From assembly GCA_947095585.1 (NCBI GenBank), contig OX352764.1:71381536-71445535 (forward strand): 64,000 nucleotides of DNA, written 5' to 3'. The notes below the pieces were generated by a model that saw nothing but the letters and a program-made list of their open reading frames with translations, did no database searches and was not told the origin of the DNA. The position numbers and the translations under genes are program-made. This DNA comes from Nephrocerus scutellatus. Lineage: Eukaryota; Arthropoda; Insecta; Diptera; Pipunculidae. Of this stretch, positions 1 through 9,535 are shown in pieces; within the stretch, counting starts at the first letter, position 1, and every line of letters starts with the position of its first letter.

Positions 1-1178
1 TAACCTGATAAGCCACCTAACGATAAAAAATCATACAGGCCAATTTCATTATGTCAAAACATTTTGAAAAATTATTATTAAAAAGACTTAAACCAATAAT
101 TGAGGAACGACAGGTAATTCCTCCACATGAATTTGGATTCAGAGAAAAGCACTCCACAATTGAACAGGTGCATAGAATCGCCAACATTATTAAAAGAACG
201 CTAGAACGTAAAAAAGTATGCTCTAGCATATTTCTGGACGTCGCCCTAGCATTCGATAAAGTTTGGCATAGTAGACTGGAATTCAAGCTGCATAGAGATC
301 TGCCGAGGAAATTCTATGCCATACTAAGATCTTATTTATCCAATAGACATTTTCGAGTGAAATATGTATATATAATACTCCAAACTAAAGAAAATCTCTG
401 CCGGTGTCCCACAGGGGATTGTCTTAGGACCAATCCTGTATTTATTATATACAAGGGATATTCCAACAACAAATGAACGAACCATAGCCACTTTTGCAGA
501 TGACACAGCAATCATGGTGATTGGAATGTCGCTGATGCAACAAGCAAACTCCAGAAGATTACAAATGCGGTTTGCAACTGGACTAAGCGCTGGAGAATCA
601 AGCTTAATGAGACGAAATCCACGCATATCAACTTAACATATCAACAGGCTTCCCATCTACCGATAGAAATTAGCTCACGACCGGTGCCATATGCAAACAA
701 AGCTAAATATCTCGGCATTACCCTCGATGCCAAGCTCAAGTGTAGAGAGCATGTCAAAAAGAAAAAAGAAGAACTTAACATTAAGTTCAGAAAAAAGTAT
801 TGGCTCATAGGTAGAGGCTCTGAGATTACAATTCACAGCAAGCTACTGCTATATCAGCAAATACTGAAGCCGATATGGACCTACGGTATTCAACTCTGGG
901 GATGTACTAAGCAAACAAACGCCAAAATGATACAGACGTTTCAAAACAAGGTTCTTCGTAGCATCGTAAATGCTCCGTGGTACACAAGAAATAAAGACAT
1001 TCACAGGGACTTACAGATGGAATATATCAAAGATGAAATAAAAAAGCATGCCGCCAAACACGAAATAAGGCTCAAGGAAACCGGAAACCCCTATATTCGC
1101 CATATGATAGATAACCCTGTCTTTGAAAGAAGACTCCAAAGAACGAGGCCACTTGACCTAGTAAACATACCAAATTAA
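1..1178 (+). pseudogene. Jockey-type reverse transcriptase, frameshifted
   Basis: This is the reverse transcriptase of the LINE that copies its RNA into target-primed cDNA. In order one sees an S-Y-R-P-I-S-L motif in a different frame near position 25-45, a 141-residue open stretch (51-476) holding F-L-D-V-A-L-A-F-D-K-V-W (the first catalytic aspartate), then a shift of frame into G-V-P-Q-G-I-V-L-G-P and the F-A-D-D box at 493-504. The last open stretch (684-1178) begins near K-Y-L-G-I-T-L-D-A-K-L and ends with the usual Jockey thumb and tail region (R-S-I-V-N-A-P-W-Y, N-L-H-R-D-like). At least two frameshifts make the copy dead. Motif order and the lack of an RNase H domain fit Jockey rather than I, LOA or R1 clades. 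Confidence 0.85.
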
Positions 1179-1335
1179 AATTAGTATTTGAAATATGTAG
1201 GTTTAATTAATTATGGGACTAACCATTGGGTTCACCCCAAAAAATAAGAATTGTAAAAGAAATGTAAATTTGTAAAAATTTGAAAGATAAATTGCTAGAT
1301 GAACACAGTCTCAGTTGTAATTAATAAAAGGAAAA
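1..1335 (+). mobile_element. Jockey-clade non-LTR retrotransposon, 3' part
   Basis: The 3' portion of a LINE runs from the window edge to an A-rich tail at about 1328-1345. The reverse transcriptase is broken into at least two frames (see the pseudogene entry). Its stop codon at 1176-1178 is followed by about 150 bp of AT-rich 3' UTR and then AATAAAAGG and an A run, which is the end expected of a target-primed Jockey element. The 5' part lies outside the window, so truncation cannot be separated from the window cut. A Tc1 transposase scrap follows within 40 bp of the tail. Confidence 0.85.
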
Positions 1336-1372
1336 AAAAAATAAAAAGTTAATTTTGTAGAAAAAGGAAAAA

Positions 1373-1567
1373 CGAAAAATTATCAGACTAGCCTCCAAGT
1401 CAGCTGTTTCGACATCTAAAATCAGAAAAGCAGCTGGTGTTACTGCAAGTTCATCGTGTGATTCGAAGTAAGCGTATGCGACTAAAGCTGAAGAAAAACT
1501 ACCACTGTATACTTCGCGAATTATTCAACGCTTACAATTTGCGAAAGACCACATGAATTGGGATGTT
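1373..1567 (+). pseudogene. Tc1-like transposase fragment
   Basis: One frame reads R-K-I-I-R-L-A-S-K-S, then S-T-S-K-I-R-K-A-A-G-V, a stop, and K-L-P-L-Y-T-S-R-I-I-Q-R-L-Q-F-A-K-D-H-M-N-W. This is the junction between the paired helix-turn-helix DNA-binding domain and the start of the catalytic domain in Tc1-family transposases. Only about 65 codons remain, with one in-frame stop, and no DDE catalytic residue or terminal inverted repeat is visible. The family call rests on pattern recognition from memory. Nothing recognisable follows until about 1813. Confidence 0.65.
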
Positions 1568-1812
1568 CAACAAGAAGCTCTTCTACTGTGTGTAATTTCT
1601 ATCTTTAGTATCAGTCAAAATTTGATTACAACATTTTGAAGTACATAATTATATTTGCAGCAGGTTGAGAACCTTTCCATGACATTTATTACTCTCAGAT
1701 ATTTGTCTTTTTTTGTTGTTTTTCGGTTATTCGAACTTCGAATCTCCCGCTCAGTAGTAGAACATACAAATTACTTGAGTTGCGCCCACTTAATGTTTCT
1801 TATGCATAATAT

Positions 1813-2014
1813 TGTTGCGAAAAACAGATAAAGCTTACTTAACAGCGCACATCGCAATCCGTAGATTACAGTAATATTGTTTATGTGTATAACAGATGTA
1901 CCGAGTGTGTACATACTTGTACATAGAAGTTATTTTTAGAACTTTTACCATATATGACTCATCATATGTTCTTGCTATATGGTGAGTTGTAAGTAAGGAA
2001 TCTACCAGCATGAT
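1813..2014 (+). repeat. Left part of an old LTR related to the 4.6-kb solo LTR
   Basis: The sequence opens with TGTTGCGAAAAAC, close to the TGTTACGAAAAG start of the solo LTR at 4568. It then shares blocks in the same order: a GCGCA and ATCGCAAT block, TTTTTAGAA, ATGACTCAT, and GTTGTAAGTAAGG. The match stops where the RTE-like reverse transcriptase begins. The expected next LTR block (AAGCTTTTGA and a TATAAATAG-like box) reappears at about 3507, beyond that LINE. I infer one LTR split by a later insertion. Confidence 0.5.
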
Positions 2015-2029
2015 CTGCCACATTCTATA

Positions 2030-3492
2030 CTGTTCGAATACAAAACAGTAGTAGCTACCGCGATCAATGCACTAAAGAACAACAAGTCGGTAGGACTAGA
2101 TGGTATACCCGCAGAGCTTCTGCGTGCCTCTCCAACGACATCAGCAGAGCTTTTATATCCTTTTGTAGAGAGAGCTTGGGAGGCAGAAAGTTTCCCCGAC
2201 GAGTAGAAGAAGGGAATGATTGTCAAGTTCCCTAAAAAATGTAGTCTTATGGAGAGGCATTTGCGTTCTTCCTGCAGTTGCAAAGGTAATAGCCAAAGTA
2301 GTACTTGAGCGAATTAACGAATTACACTCGATGCCGAGCAAGCAGGTTTCCGCACTGGATCCTCTTGTGTCGACCACCTCAACAACCTGCGGATCATTAT
2401 TGAACAGTGCGTTGAATTCCGGTCACCACTGCACCTGCTGTTCATCGATTTTGAGAAGGCAGTTTATCTGGCTCGCCTTGCGCAGGAGAGGTATACCCGA
2501 TCAACTAATAGCTATTATTAAAGCAACCTATGACGGCTCTAAATGTCATGTGCTGCATAGAGGAAAGTTGTCAGAGGAATTCGAGATCCTAAGTGTTGTA
2601 CGACAAGGTTGCATTCTATCGCCGATACTTTTTTTGTTGGTGATTAGCGATGTACTTCGCGCAGCTTTATCTACCGGAAACGGAGGGGTTCGTTGGACTC
2701 TTACATCTCAACTCAAACATCTGGACTACGCTGACGACATTTGTTTACTCTCATACAGGATTATGGAGCTGCACCGATTGACAACAAATGTGGAAAGGGA
2801 GGCAAATGTTGCGGGTTTGAGATTAATACTGCCAAAACCAAAATCATTGACCTCGGCACAAACTCGGTAACTCAAGTTAACATTGCTGGACAGCCGGTAG
2901 AGAGAGTAGAGAATTTCCAATATCTTGGGAGTATTGTCTCAACCGAAGGTGGAACCGAACCGAAAATTGTCAACCGAATCGGAAAAGTAAAATCAGTGTT
3001 TGGAATGATGTCCATGATATGGCGAAGCAATGCGATCAGCTGCGACTATTCCGTTCAAATCTTGAATCTGTGCTGTTGTATGGGTGCAGCACTTGGGAGG
3101 TGATCGCTACTATCACAAAACGATTATAAACGTTCGTAAATAGGTGCCTACGGAACATCTTAATGGTTTTCTGACCTAACCGTATCTCTAACAAACATCT
3201 TTACCAGAAACAATAGGAACAATAGGCGCGACGGAAGTGTCAGTGAATTGGGTATAAACTCCGAAAAGGCGACAGTTCCATAGCAAAATACGCAATGCAA
3301 TGGAATCCGTTATCTTAGGATGGTAGAAGAACGGGTCGTCCGAGAAATACATGGCGCAGAACAGCTGAGGAGGAGTCACGGCAATTGGTGAAGAGTTGGA
3401 GAGAGCTGAAGCTCATTGCCAGGAACCGCACGCAATGGCGCGTAGGCGCAGTAGAGGCCCTGAACCCACAAGGGGATATAGTAGGTAAGTAG
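2030..3492 (+). pseudogene. RTE-like non-LTR reverse transcriptase, decayed
   Basis: The reverse transcriptase can be followed from A-L-K-N-N-K-S-V-G-L-D-G-I-P-A-E-L-L (about 2065-2125) through W-R-G-I-C-V-L-P, the catalytic block F-I-D-F-E-K-A, R-Q-G-C-I-L-S-P-I-L-F-L-L, and the Y-A-D-D box (codons 2727-2738, in L-D-Y-A-D-D-I-C-L-L). It continues through E-N-F-Q-Y-L-G-S-I-V-S-T-E-G-G and ends with G-R-P-R-N-T-W-R-R-T-A-E-E-E at about 3340-3375 and a stop at 3490-3492. The C-terminal R-P-K-N-T-W-R-R type block is typical of the elements often called endonuclease-reverse transcriptase (RTE and relatives). In-frame stops and frame changes are frequent and the endonuclease is missing, so this is a dead 5'-truncated copy. 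The exact clade is uncertain. Confidence 0.75.
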
Positions 3493-3496
3493 AAAA

Positions 3497-3717
3497 GATT
3501 AGTACCTTCGCGAAGCTTTTGACTTACCATAAATAGCTCGAAGTTATACGTCAATCAACCAGTTTTTCAGTTCAGTTTTTTCAGTTGTTTTAATCAGTAT
3601 TATTTGGAATTTAACCATACAAGTTGAAAAGAGCAAACAAAGCTACCACCTAATTGAACAGAAGTGACATATTAGTGTTATAAGTAAAAATTAATCATCA
3701 GTGTAAAATTGTGAACT
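3497..3717 (+). repeat. Right part of the LTR split by the RTE-like LINE
   Basis: This contains AAGCTTTTGA, then CATAAATAG (TATA-like), GGAATTTAACC and AAATTGTGAACT. These blocks occur in the same order in the solo LTR at 5020-5160 (AAGCTTTTAA, TATAAATAG, GGAATTTACCC, AAATTGTGAACT). It abuts the stop codon of the RTE-like element on the left and the 118-bp tandem array on the right. The similarity was judged by eye. Confidence 0.45.
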
Positions 3718-4060
3718 TCTCAAGGGATTCGTATGAAACTCGAAATGTAGGACTAATATGTGACTTTAAGACTTATTCCTATGGAAATTCTGGGATCTGG
3801 CCAATAGAGTCTGGGATTTTTGGAACCAAGCCATTTCTCAAGGGATTCGTATGAAACTCGGAATGTAGGACTAATATGTGACTTTAAGACTTATTCCTAT
3901 GGAAATTCTGGGATCTGGCCAATAGAGTCTGGGATTTTTGGAACCAAGCCATTTCTCAAGGGATTCGTATGAAACTCGGAATGTAGGACTAATATGTGAC
4001 TATAAGACTTGTTCCTATGGAAATTCTGGGATCTGGCCAATAGGGTCTGGGATTTTTGGA
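3718..4060 (+). repeat. 118-bp tandem repeat, 2.9 copies
   Basis: Three head-to-tail copies begin at 3718, 3836 and 3954, each with TCTCAAGGGATTCGTATGAA. The period is exactly 118 bp and there are only a handful of differences, so the expansion is recent. The last copy stops after GGGATTTTTGGA at 4060. The array sits directly after the split LTR, at the place where the solo LTR has its U5-like AAATTGTGAACT block, so it may be an internal expansion of that retroelement. Confidence 0.9.
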
Positions 4061-4310
4061 TTTGTTATTTTTGCTTTTCATTAATTAGTGTATGCAATAC
4101 ATTAAGGAAGGTAGGTAGGTAGGGTGGCTGTCCCCACTACACGCAATCCGCACTAGAATGCGCCATTTGCATTACAAAGACCTCGTCAAACCTATCAATG
4201 GATATTTGGATAATTTTAAATCCAGCTTTTAGCTTTCGAGTTAAATATAAGTTCGATGATCTTGAACTATGAGAGTAAACATCATTATAAAATATTATAA
4301 TTATATTTGA

Positions 4311-4550
4311 CGTTACTGACCATTGCGGCACAAGACCTGTCTTCTCGCCGCCATTCGTGCTGTGTATGTTATATATTTGCACACAAATGGAAGAAACATA
4401 CAATTTCATGCTGCATCTACAAGGAGAATTAAGAATCCTTCCGTGATAGTTGTTACGCGAATGTTTGACAAACCTTCGCAAGTACTGGGTTCGTCAAGAC
4501 CTCAACCTCAAACATCCGGCTTAGAAGTCGAACGCACTTATTCCTAGAGC
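4311..4550 (-). repeat. tRNA-derived SINE copy, diverged
   Basis: This is a diverged reverse-strand copy of the SINE family described at 14897. Shared blocks in order are ACCATTGCGGCACAAG, CTTCTCGC, CCATTCGTGCTGTG, TTTGCACACAAATGGAAG, TACAATTTCATGC and CCTTCCGTGA. Then come a degraded B-box region (CTGGGTTCG) and an A-box end. It stops 14 bp before the solo LTR. It differs enough from the other copies to be an old insertion or another subfamily. Confidence 0.6.
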
Positions 4551-5032
4551 TATGCGTCCAATAATACTGTTACGAAAAGTAGTTAGTAGCGCATATAATA
4601 GAATTACAATCCTAAAATAAATCGCAATGTAAATACTGCATACTTTAAATAAGCAAATTCTACGAAAAGTCGTCGGTAGTGCCGAAGATTCGAATCCTAG
4701 ATAAATCGCAATGTACCAAAAATAAGTACTAAAAATTAAAACTAAGAAAATACTGCATACTAAAAATAAGGCACTCTTATTTGAAATTTGAAATGTAACC
4801 GCCTGCAAGTTTGAATCATTGTGTACTGGTCAAACAAGTAGTCAAACCGGTTTGTGCGGTTTGCCTGGTTTTTGTAAAAGAGCATGATTGAACATGTAGT
4901 CTATTTTTAGAATATGACTCATTACATATAAGTATCGTTAGTTGTAAATAAGGGAATAAGGCTACAATTTTCTGGTCTTTTCTCGATACTTCTGTCTACA
5001 ATATTGGAAGTTTCTGGAAGCTTTTAATTGAG

Positions 5033-5040
5033 TATAAATA
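5033..5040 (+). promoter_or_regulatory. TATA box of the solo LTR
   Basis: TATAAATA is followed by AGAGGCG, about 170 bp upstream of the LTR polyadenylation signal. This is the layout of an LTR U3/R promoter. Function is inferred from position. Confidence 0.6.
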
Positions 5041-5202
5041 GAGGCGTTAGGCCGAAGTAAGATTATTAGTTAATTGGAATTTACCCAGTGCGGTTGTAAA
5101 AGTTCTTGCAAAGTGATTAAGCTATTACCCAAGAGAATTATATCAAATTGTGAACTCGTGTAGTTTTTACTCTTTGATAATTAATGTTCTTATTTGTAAA
5201 TT

Positions 5203-5208
5203 AATAAA
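5203..5208 (+). terminator. LTR polyadenylation signal
   Basis: AATAAA is followed within 12-25 bp by a GT-rich stretch (TTGTGTTGGGTTT), near the 3' end of the solo LTR. This is the expected place for the R/U5 cleavage signal. Confidence 0.55.
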
Positions 5209-5272
5209 CTTGTGTTGGGTTTTATTTGCAAAATCCTTTACGAACTCGAAAGCCTGAATTTCGTAACAATAC

Positions 5273-6590
5273 CAATACCAACAATATCTCATATAAAAAT
5301 TATATATCCTATTTTACGCAAAAATACATGTACTTGGTAATCCTAATTAATCCTATTGAAATACTCTATGACCAATGCTCTATGAAGTTGGGGTTCAAAT
5401 AGAAATATCGGCGTGTCCTGACAAAAAGACAAAATAAACGCAAAACAAATGAAAAACTAGCGAATTTTTCAGCTGTCGTTCTATATTTTGAAGGAAGTAC
5501 GCGCCGTCAACCGATTGCCCATTTTTGAACTCACTGGCTAGAACTATCAATGTAGATGCTCTTAGAAAGAGAGGAAAAAGTAGAACGAACGTGTAAAATT
5601 CGCTTTGAAATTCGTTGAAATCATAAACTTCCGACACATCTGGTCCTTTGCGTTGCCAAAATAAAGCAAAAAAAAAAATTAGAACAGTGAGAGATAAAAA
5701 ATGAAATCAGAATCGAGATAACAGTTTGCAGTGTTTTGGGATTTGTTTGGGCCAATAATAAGAAGACGAATATTCGACATTTTCGGAATGTCTACACTCC
5801 CCAGGTTCAAAGAATTCATAGGACATGTAGCAAATTGAACGAATGAAAGGATTCTAGAAAAACTCGATTCTTTTGTATATTATTTCACATTAATGTACTT
5901 AGCAACCAAAATAAAAATTATATAGGAGTATGTACTCCTATTACAAGGACGATTAGTTTTTCTGTAAGTATTAAATTTTTGTAAATATTCCTTCGGTCAG
6001 AAACTTCGTAACAAATTATTAAAAAGCTGGCCATCCACAAAACAAATTCCAGAAAAACAATGTTATATCCGTCTGCCTGTGTGTAAGTATCAATCCTCCA
6101 TCAAAATATTACAGGATCTTATTCGGAGAGGTGATTAGATTTTGTAGTCTGTACATTAATTTTTCCTGATAGAATCGTAAATAATAGAAATGCAATATTG
6201 AACCGAAGTTTTGTCAAATAGCTGTACTTTTGCACACTGTTATGAGTTGCGATTCAACTCATTTAGTTTGGGGGGTCAGAAAACTAAGATTTTTCTCATA
6301 AATATATCAACTCGTTATTAAAATTGGAATAAATTGGCTTGTTGCAAAAATAGGGTTTAATATAGTCAAAAATGACTTAAAAAGCTCACTAAAAGTTCAG
6401 TAAGATTATGTATAGTTCCTGAATTTTTTTGTGGCAGTGGAGGTTTTAGTGGATAACACTATCGCTACGTTATCTTGAGAGCTAAAAAGCACTGGCTAAT
6501 CATTACAATCTCCTGCGAGTGGCATTCTTTTTAAGCATATTCAAAAATGAATTTAATTTAAAAGATTTTACTACGTTTTTTTTTATATAT
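5273..6590. other. AT-rich stretch, no gene recognised
   Basis: Only short chance reading frames are seen, including an 80-codon one on the minus strand at 5395-5637 that matches nothing I know. No splice-bounded exon or repeat end was recognised. It is probably intronic or intergenic DNA. Confidence 0.5.
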
Positions 6591-7075
6591 ATATTTAAAC
6601 TTATTGCCAAGGGAATACTCCCTGAATGACTTTCGACATGGCAATAAGGTGGGCTAAGCCCTTTATTAAAATTAAGAAATGAAATCGGAGAAATGTGATT
6701 TACAATATATCACATTCCTCACGTTTGTAGCCGGTTTCAAATTATTTTCTCGGAGTTCTCCCTGATTCATTGAAAAAAGCAATACGGAAAAACGATCACG
6801 AAACTAAAACGACGCGAGTCCAAATGCTTTATTGAATGGATCATGGTCAATGAAAACTACAAAAAACCTTGACCAAGAAAATATTACAAAAAAAAAAAAA
6901 TTAACATACATTAGCCTTGAAAGTTCTTGGAACCTCCATTGAAAAATTCGGTCTTGCAGGAACTAGCTGACTTCTTTCTTGAAGGCCAACAACTCGACAG
7001 TGAATTGTACCGGATTCGTTTGTAGTACCAGGCCTTACAAACGAAAAAGGCACACAAAAATATCGAGCCGATAAG
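6591..7075 (-). repeat. Interspersed repeat family X, copy 1
   Basis: On the minus strand this reads TATCGGCTCGATATTTTTG, then CGTTTGTAAGGCC, CTACAAACGAATCCGGTA, GTTGTTGGCCTTC, CCATGATCCATT, GACTCGCGTCGTTTTAG, GTGAGGAATGTGATATATTG and GGGCTTAGCCCACCTTATTG. It ends near CTTGGCAATAAGTTTAAATA. The same blocks occur in order at 38597-38985 and, with gaps, at 27940-28470. There is no open reading frame and the class is unknown. No clear target duplication was found. Confidence 0.75.
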
Positions 7076-7309
7076 CTACAACGCCAAACATTGCAACAAA
7101 AAAGCTAGACTCAAATGGAGCTCTTGAGTATTCTCTGCGGTTCCTCGTAGCTTGGCCAAGTTCTTTTGTTTGTGTTTCTTGTCGTCAAAAATTGCACCAA
7201 GCTTGAGGGGAAGAGTTGGTTTCAAATGAAGTTTCACAAAAAAGAGAAAATCTATTTTCAAAAGATACGATTCTTTGTGGTTTTTCGTAGTTAGTCCTCT
7301 GGGGCAAAT

Positions 7310-9520
7310 TTTATTATTATTATTATTATTATATTAGGTGGGGCCGAACAGCCCTGAGCACTGCGACCTTTAGGTCTATTGTGCGTCCCTGACGTTTTAC
7401 CACATTATGTGGTTGTTCAGTTCCTTCGTAAATGCCACCACGTCTGACAATGCGATTGGTCTGGCATTCGGCCATGGAACCGTATAGGCCTTGAGATGTT
7501 TCATTCTTTTCTGGGTGAGGGCTACGCATACGAAGAGTATATGCTCTGACGTTTCCTTTGCCTCGTTACAGAATCGGCAGCGGTCCGATTGGGATTTGCC
7601 TATTTTCAAGAGGTGGTCTCGGAATGGGCCATGTCCTGTCATATACCAGATTAGTGTTCTTAGTGTATGGCGGTCCAGTTTGATGGCCCTGTCCATATGA
7701 CTAATGTTGTAGTTTAGAAGCTTCTTGGCTTGTCTCATCCCAGGCGAAGAATTCCATTCTGCTTCGATAGTAGCGTTTTCCCACTCTTTAATTTTTCTGT
7801 TGATATGACATTTGGAATAGGCAATGCTGGGTTCTGGGCCAGTGAAAATTCCTTCTGCGCCTTCTCTTGCACATAGGTCTGCTGCCTCGTTTCCTGATAT
7901 GCCTGAGTGTCCGGGAGACCACATAAGTGTGATTTTGTTGTTTTTGGCCAGTTCTTCTAAGTGGCGGAAACAGCTCCACGTTGTTTTAGAGTAAAAGACT
8001 GGACCTTTTAATGCTAGCAATGCTGCTTGACTGTCTGAGATCACATAGATCTCGGTTCTTCTGTACTTTCTTTTAGTACATTCCAGTACGCAGGCTTCTA
8101 TTGCTATAGTTTCTGCCTGGAATACTGTTGGAGATCTTCCTAGGGGTATTCGTAGGGTTATTCTGGGTCCGAATACTCCTGCTCCGGTTCCTGTGTTTGT
8201 TTTTGATCCGTCTGTGTACCAGATGGATGCATGGTTTGGAATGGTACTTATGATATTTTCAACTTGATTCCGATCGGGTATTTTAATTGAAAAATTCCTG
8301 TTGAAATTAGTAGTTTTTATCATTAGGTCTGATGGTTGGACAGTTACATATTCCAAGTCTATTTTGGTTATGATGCTGGTGTGTCCTAGTTTGTTTGTCT
8401 TTATTTGTTTAAGTATTTCTAGTTTTGTGGCTCTTGCTACAGCCTCGCTTTTGATGTGTATGTGCAGGGGAGGAAGTCCTAGAAGTTTTTCCAGCGCTGC
8501 CGTTGGGCAGCTCTTAGCTGCACCCGTTGCACTTAGACATATTAGTCTTTGAATTTTGTTCAGTTTTGAGCGTGTCGTTGATTGCTCTGTTTTTGGCCAC
8601 CAAACCAGGGCCGCGTATGTGATCCTGGGTCTGATTATGCTTTGGTATAGCCAGAGAGTAATTTGCGGGTTTATTCCCCACGTTTTGCCAAACATACGCT
8701 GACAGGCAAAGTAAGCTTTATTAGCTTTGTTTGTGATATATGATATGTGGGGGTTCCATGTTAGTTTTTTGTCAAACAGTAACCCTAAATATTTAGCTTC
8801 TGGCATTAATTGAATGGTTTTGCCTTGGAATTGTATTGCTGGTAGCGTTATTTTTTGTCTTTTGGTGAATAGGGTGCAAACTATCTTGTCAGGATTGACG
8901 CTTAGTCCAACCTCTTTACACCAGTCTTTGACTTGTTTGAGAGCAACCTGCATGCGATCTGTTATCGTGCTCTCGAATTTGCCGCGAACTACTAGGACTA
9001 GGTCATCTGCATAGCTAATATTAGTTAGGCCGTTGTTTTCTAGCCTAGCGAGCAGCTGATCCATCACTAATAGCCACAGAAGGGGCGATAGGACACCACC
9101 TTGTGGGCAGCCTCTGGTTGCCGCTATTGTGATGCTTTCCTCGCCGAATGAGGCTTGAATCTTCCTGCTTCTTAGCATGCTCATGACCCATCCTATGGTA
9201 GAGGAGTCGATGCCCCTTGATCTGGATTGTGTTTGAATTACTTCGAAGCTTGTGTTGTCAAAAGCGCCTTGTATGTCGATGAAGGCGCATAATACCATTT
9301 CTTTGCTTCGAAGTGTGTCTTCGATTTCCGTTGTCAGCTCATGTAGTGCTGTTTCCGTCGATTTACCAGTCTGGTATGCGTGTTGGCTGGTATTCAAGGG
9401 AGTTCGTTGGAGAGCATTCGATCTTACGTAATGGCCTATTATTTTCTCCATAGACTTTAGGATGAAGGATGTAAGACTGATAGGTCTATACGACCTAGTA
9501 TCCTCGGGGGATTTCTTTCC
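7310..9520 (-). mobile_element. LOA/R1-type non-LTR retrotransposon, 5'-truncated
   Basis: This is a minus-strand LINE with a clean structure. The 3' end at 7310-7333 is a (TAA)n tail, and the 5' truncation at 9520 lies inside the reverse transcriptase. The insertion is bounded by TCCTCTGGGGCAAAT at 7295-7309 and again at 9521-9535, an exact 15-bp target-site duplication. The uninterrupted 708-codon frame and exact duplication suggest a young insertion. Its 3' UTR shares an AGGTCGC(A/G)GTG block and a TTA-rich tail with the decayed element at 50401-53510, so the two are probably the same or sister families. Confidence 0.92.
7397..9520 (-). CDS. LINE ORF2: reverse transcriptase plus RNase H, N-terminus missing
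   Basis: An open frame of 708 codons is cut at the 5' truncation, and the first internal Met is at 9449-9451. Order of domains: R-S-Y-R-P-I-S-L-T-S-F, then F-I-D-I-Q-G-A-F-D (first catalytic Asp), R-G-C-P-Q-G-G-V-L-S-P-L-L-W, Y-A-D-D-L-V-L, and K-Y-L-G-L-L-F-D. The thumb region has W-G-I-N-P and R-P-R-I-T-Y-A. Next is an RNase H domain (W-Y-T-D-G-S-K-T, then S-D-S-Q-A-A and W-S-P-G-H-S-G-I-S-G-N-E-A-A-D), followed by a C-terminal Cys-His motif (C-R-F-C-x8-H-x4-C). RNase H after the reverse transcriptase excludes Jockey and CR1 and points to the LOA/I/R1 group. The endonuclease and ORF1 were lost at integration, so the copy cannot move by itself. No stop or frameshift was seen in what remains. 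Confidence 0.92.
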   Translation of the reverse strand, partial: GKKSPEDTRSYRPISLTSFILKSMEKIIGHYVRSNALQRTPLNTSQHAYQTGKSTETALHELTTEIEDTLRSKEMVLCAFIDIQGAFDNTSFEVIQTQSRSRGIDSSTIGWVMSMLRSRKIQASFGEESITIAATRGCPQGGVLSPLLWLLVMDQLLARLENNGLTNISYADDLVLVVRGKFESTITDRMQVALKQVKDWCKEVGLSVNPDKIVCTLFTKRQKITLPAIQFQGKTIQLMPEAKYLGLLFDKKLTWNPHISYITNKANKAYFACQRMFGKTWGINPQITLWLYQSIIRPRITYAALVWWPKTEQSTTRSKLNKIQRLICLSATGAAKSCPTAALEKLLGLPPLHIHIKSEAVARATKLEILKQIKTNKLGHTSIITKIDLEYVTVQPSDLMIKTTNFNRNFSIKIPDRNQVENIISTIPNHASIWYTDGSKTNTGTGAGVFGPRITLRIPLGRSPTVFQAETIAIEACVLECTKRKYRRTEIYVISDSQAALLALKGPVFYSKTTWSCFRHLEELAKNNKITLMWSPGHSGISGNEAADLCAREGAEGIFTGPEPSIAYSKCHINRKIKEWENATIEAEWNSSPGMRQAKKLLNYNISHMDRAIKLDRHTLRTLIWYMTGHGPFRDHLLKIGKSQSDRCRFCNEAKETSEHILFVCVALTQKRMKHLKAYTVPWPNARPIALSDVVAFTKELNNHIMW

Positions 9521-9535
9521 TCCTCTGGGGCAAAT

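Larger units (their letters stand above)
4568..5268 (+). mobile_element. Solo LTR of a Gypsy-type retrotransposon
   Basis: A 701-bp element starts TGTTACGAAA and ends TTTCGTAACA, a perfect 10-bp terminal inverted repeat with the canonical TG...CA ends. It is flanked on both sides by ATAC (4564-4567 and 5269-5272), a 4-bp target duplication as in Gypsy-group elements. No internal region lies next to it, so it is a solo LTR left by recombination between two LTRs. Inside, the block around 4572-4655 is partly duplicated at 4660-4770 (both hold ACGAAAAGT, AATCCTA, ATAAATCGCAATGTA and ATACTGCATACT). Strand is set by the TATA box and AATAAA order. Fragments of related LTRs occur at 1813-2014 with 3497-3717, and at 56867. 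Confidence 0.85.

Noticed and set aside
3718..4060. Direct repeats that might suggest a CRISPR-like array
   Set aside because: The copies are head to tail with no unique spacers, in an insect genome; it is a tandem duplication.
8301..9014. Plus-strand frames of 66-83 codons inside the LINE
   Set aside because: Antisense shadows of the intact reverse transcriptase and RNase H frame.
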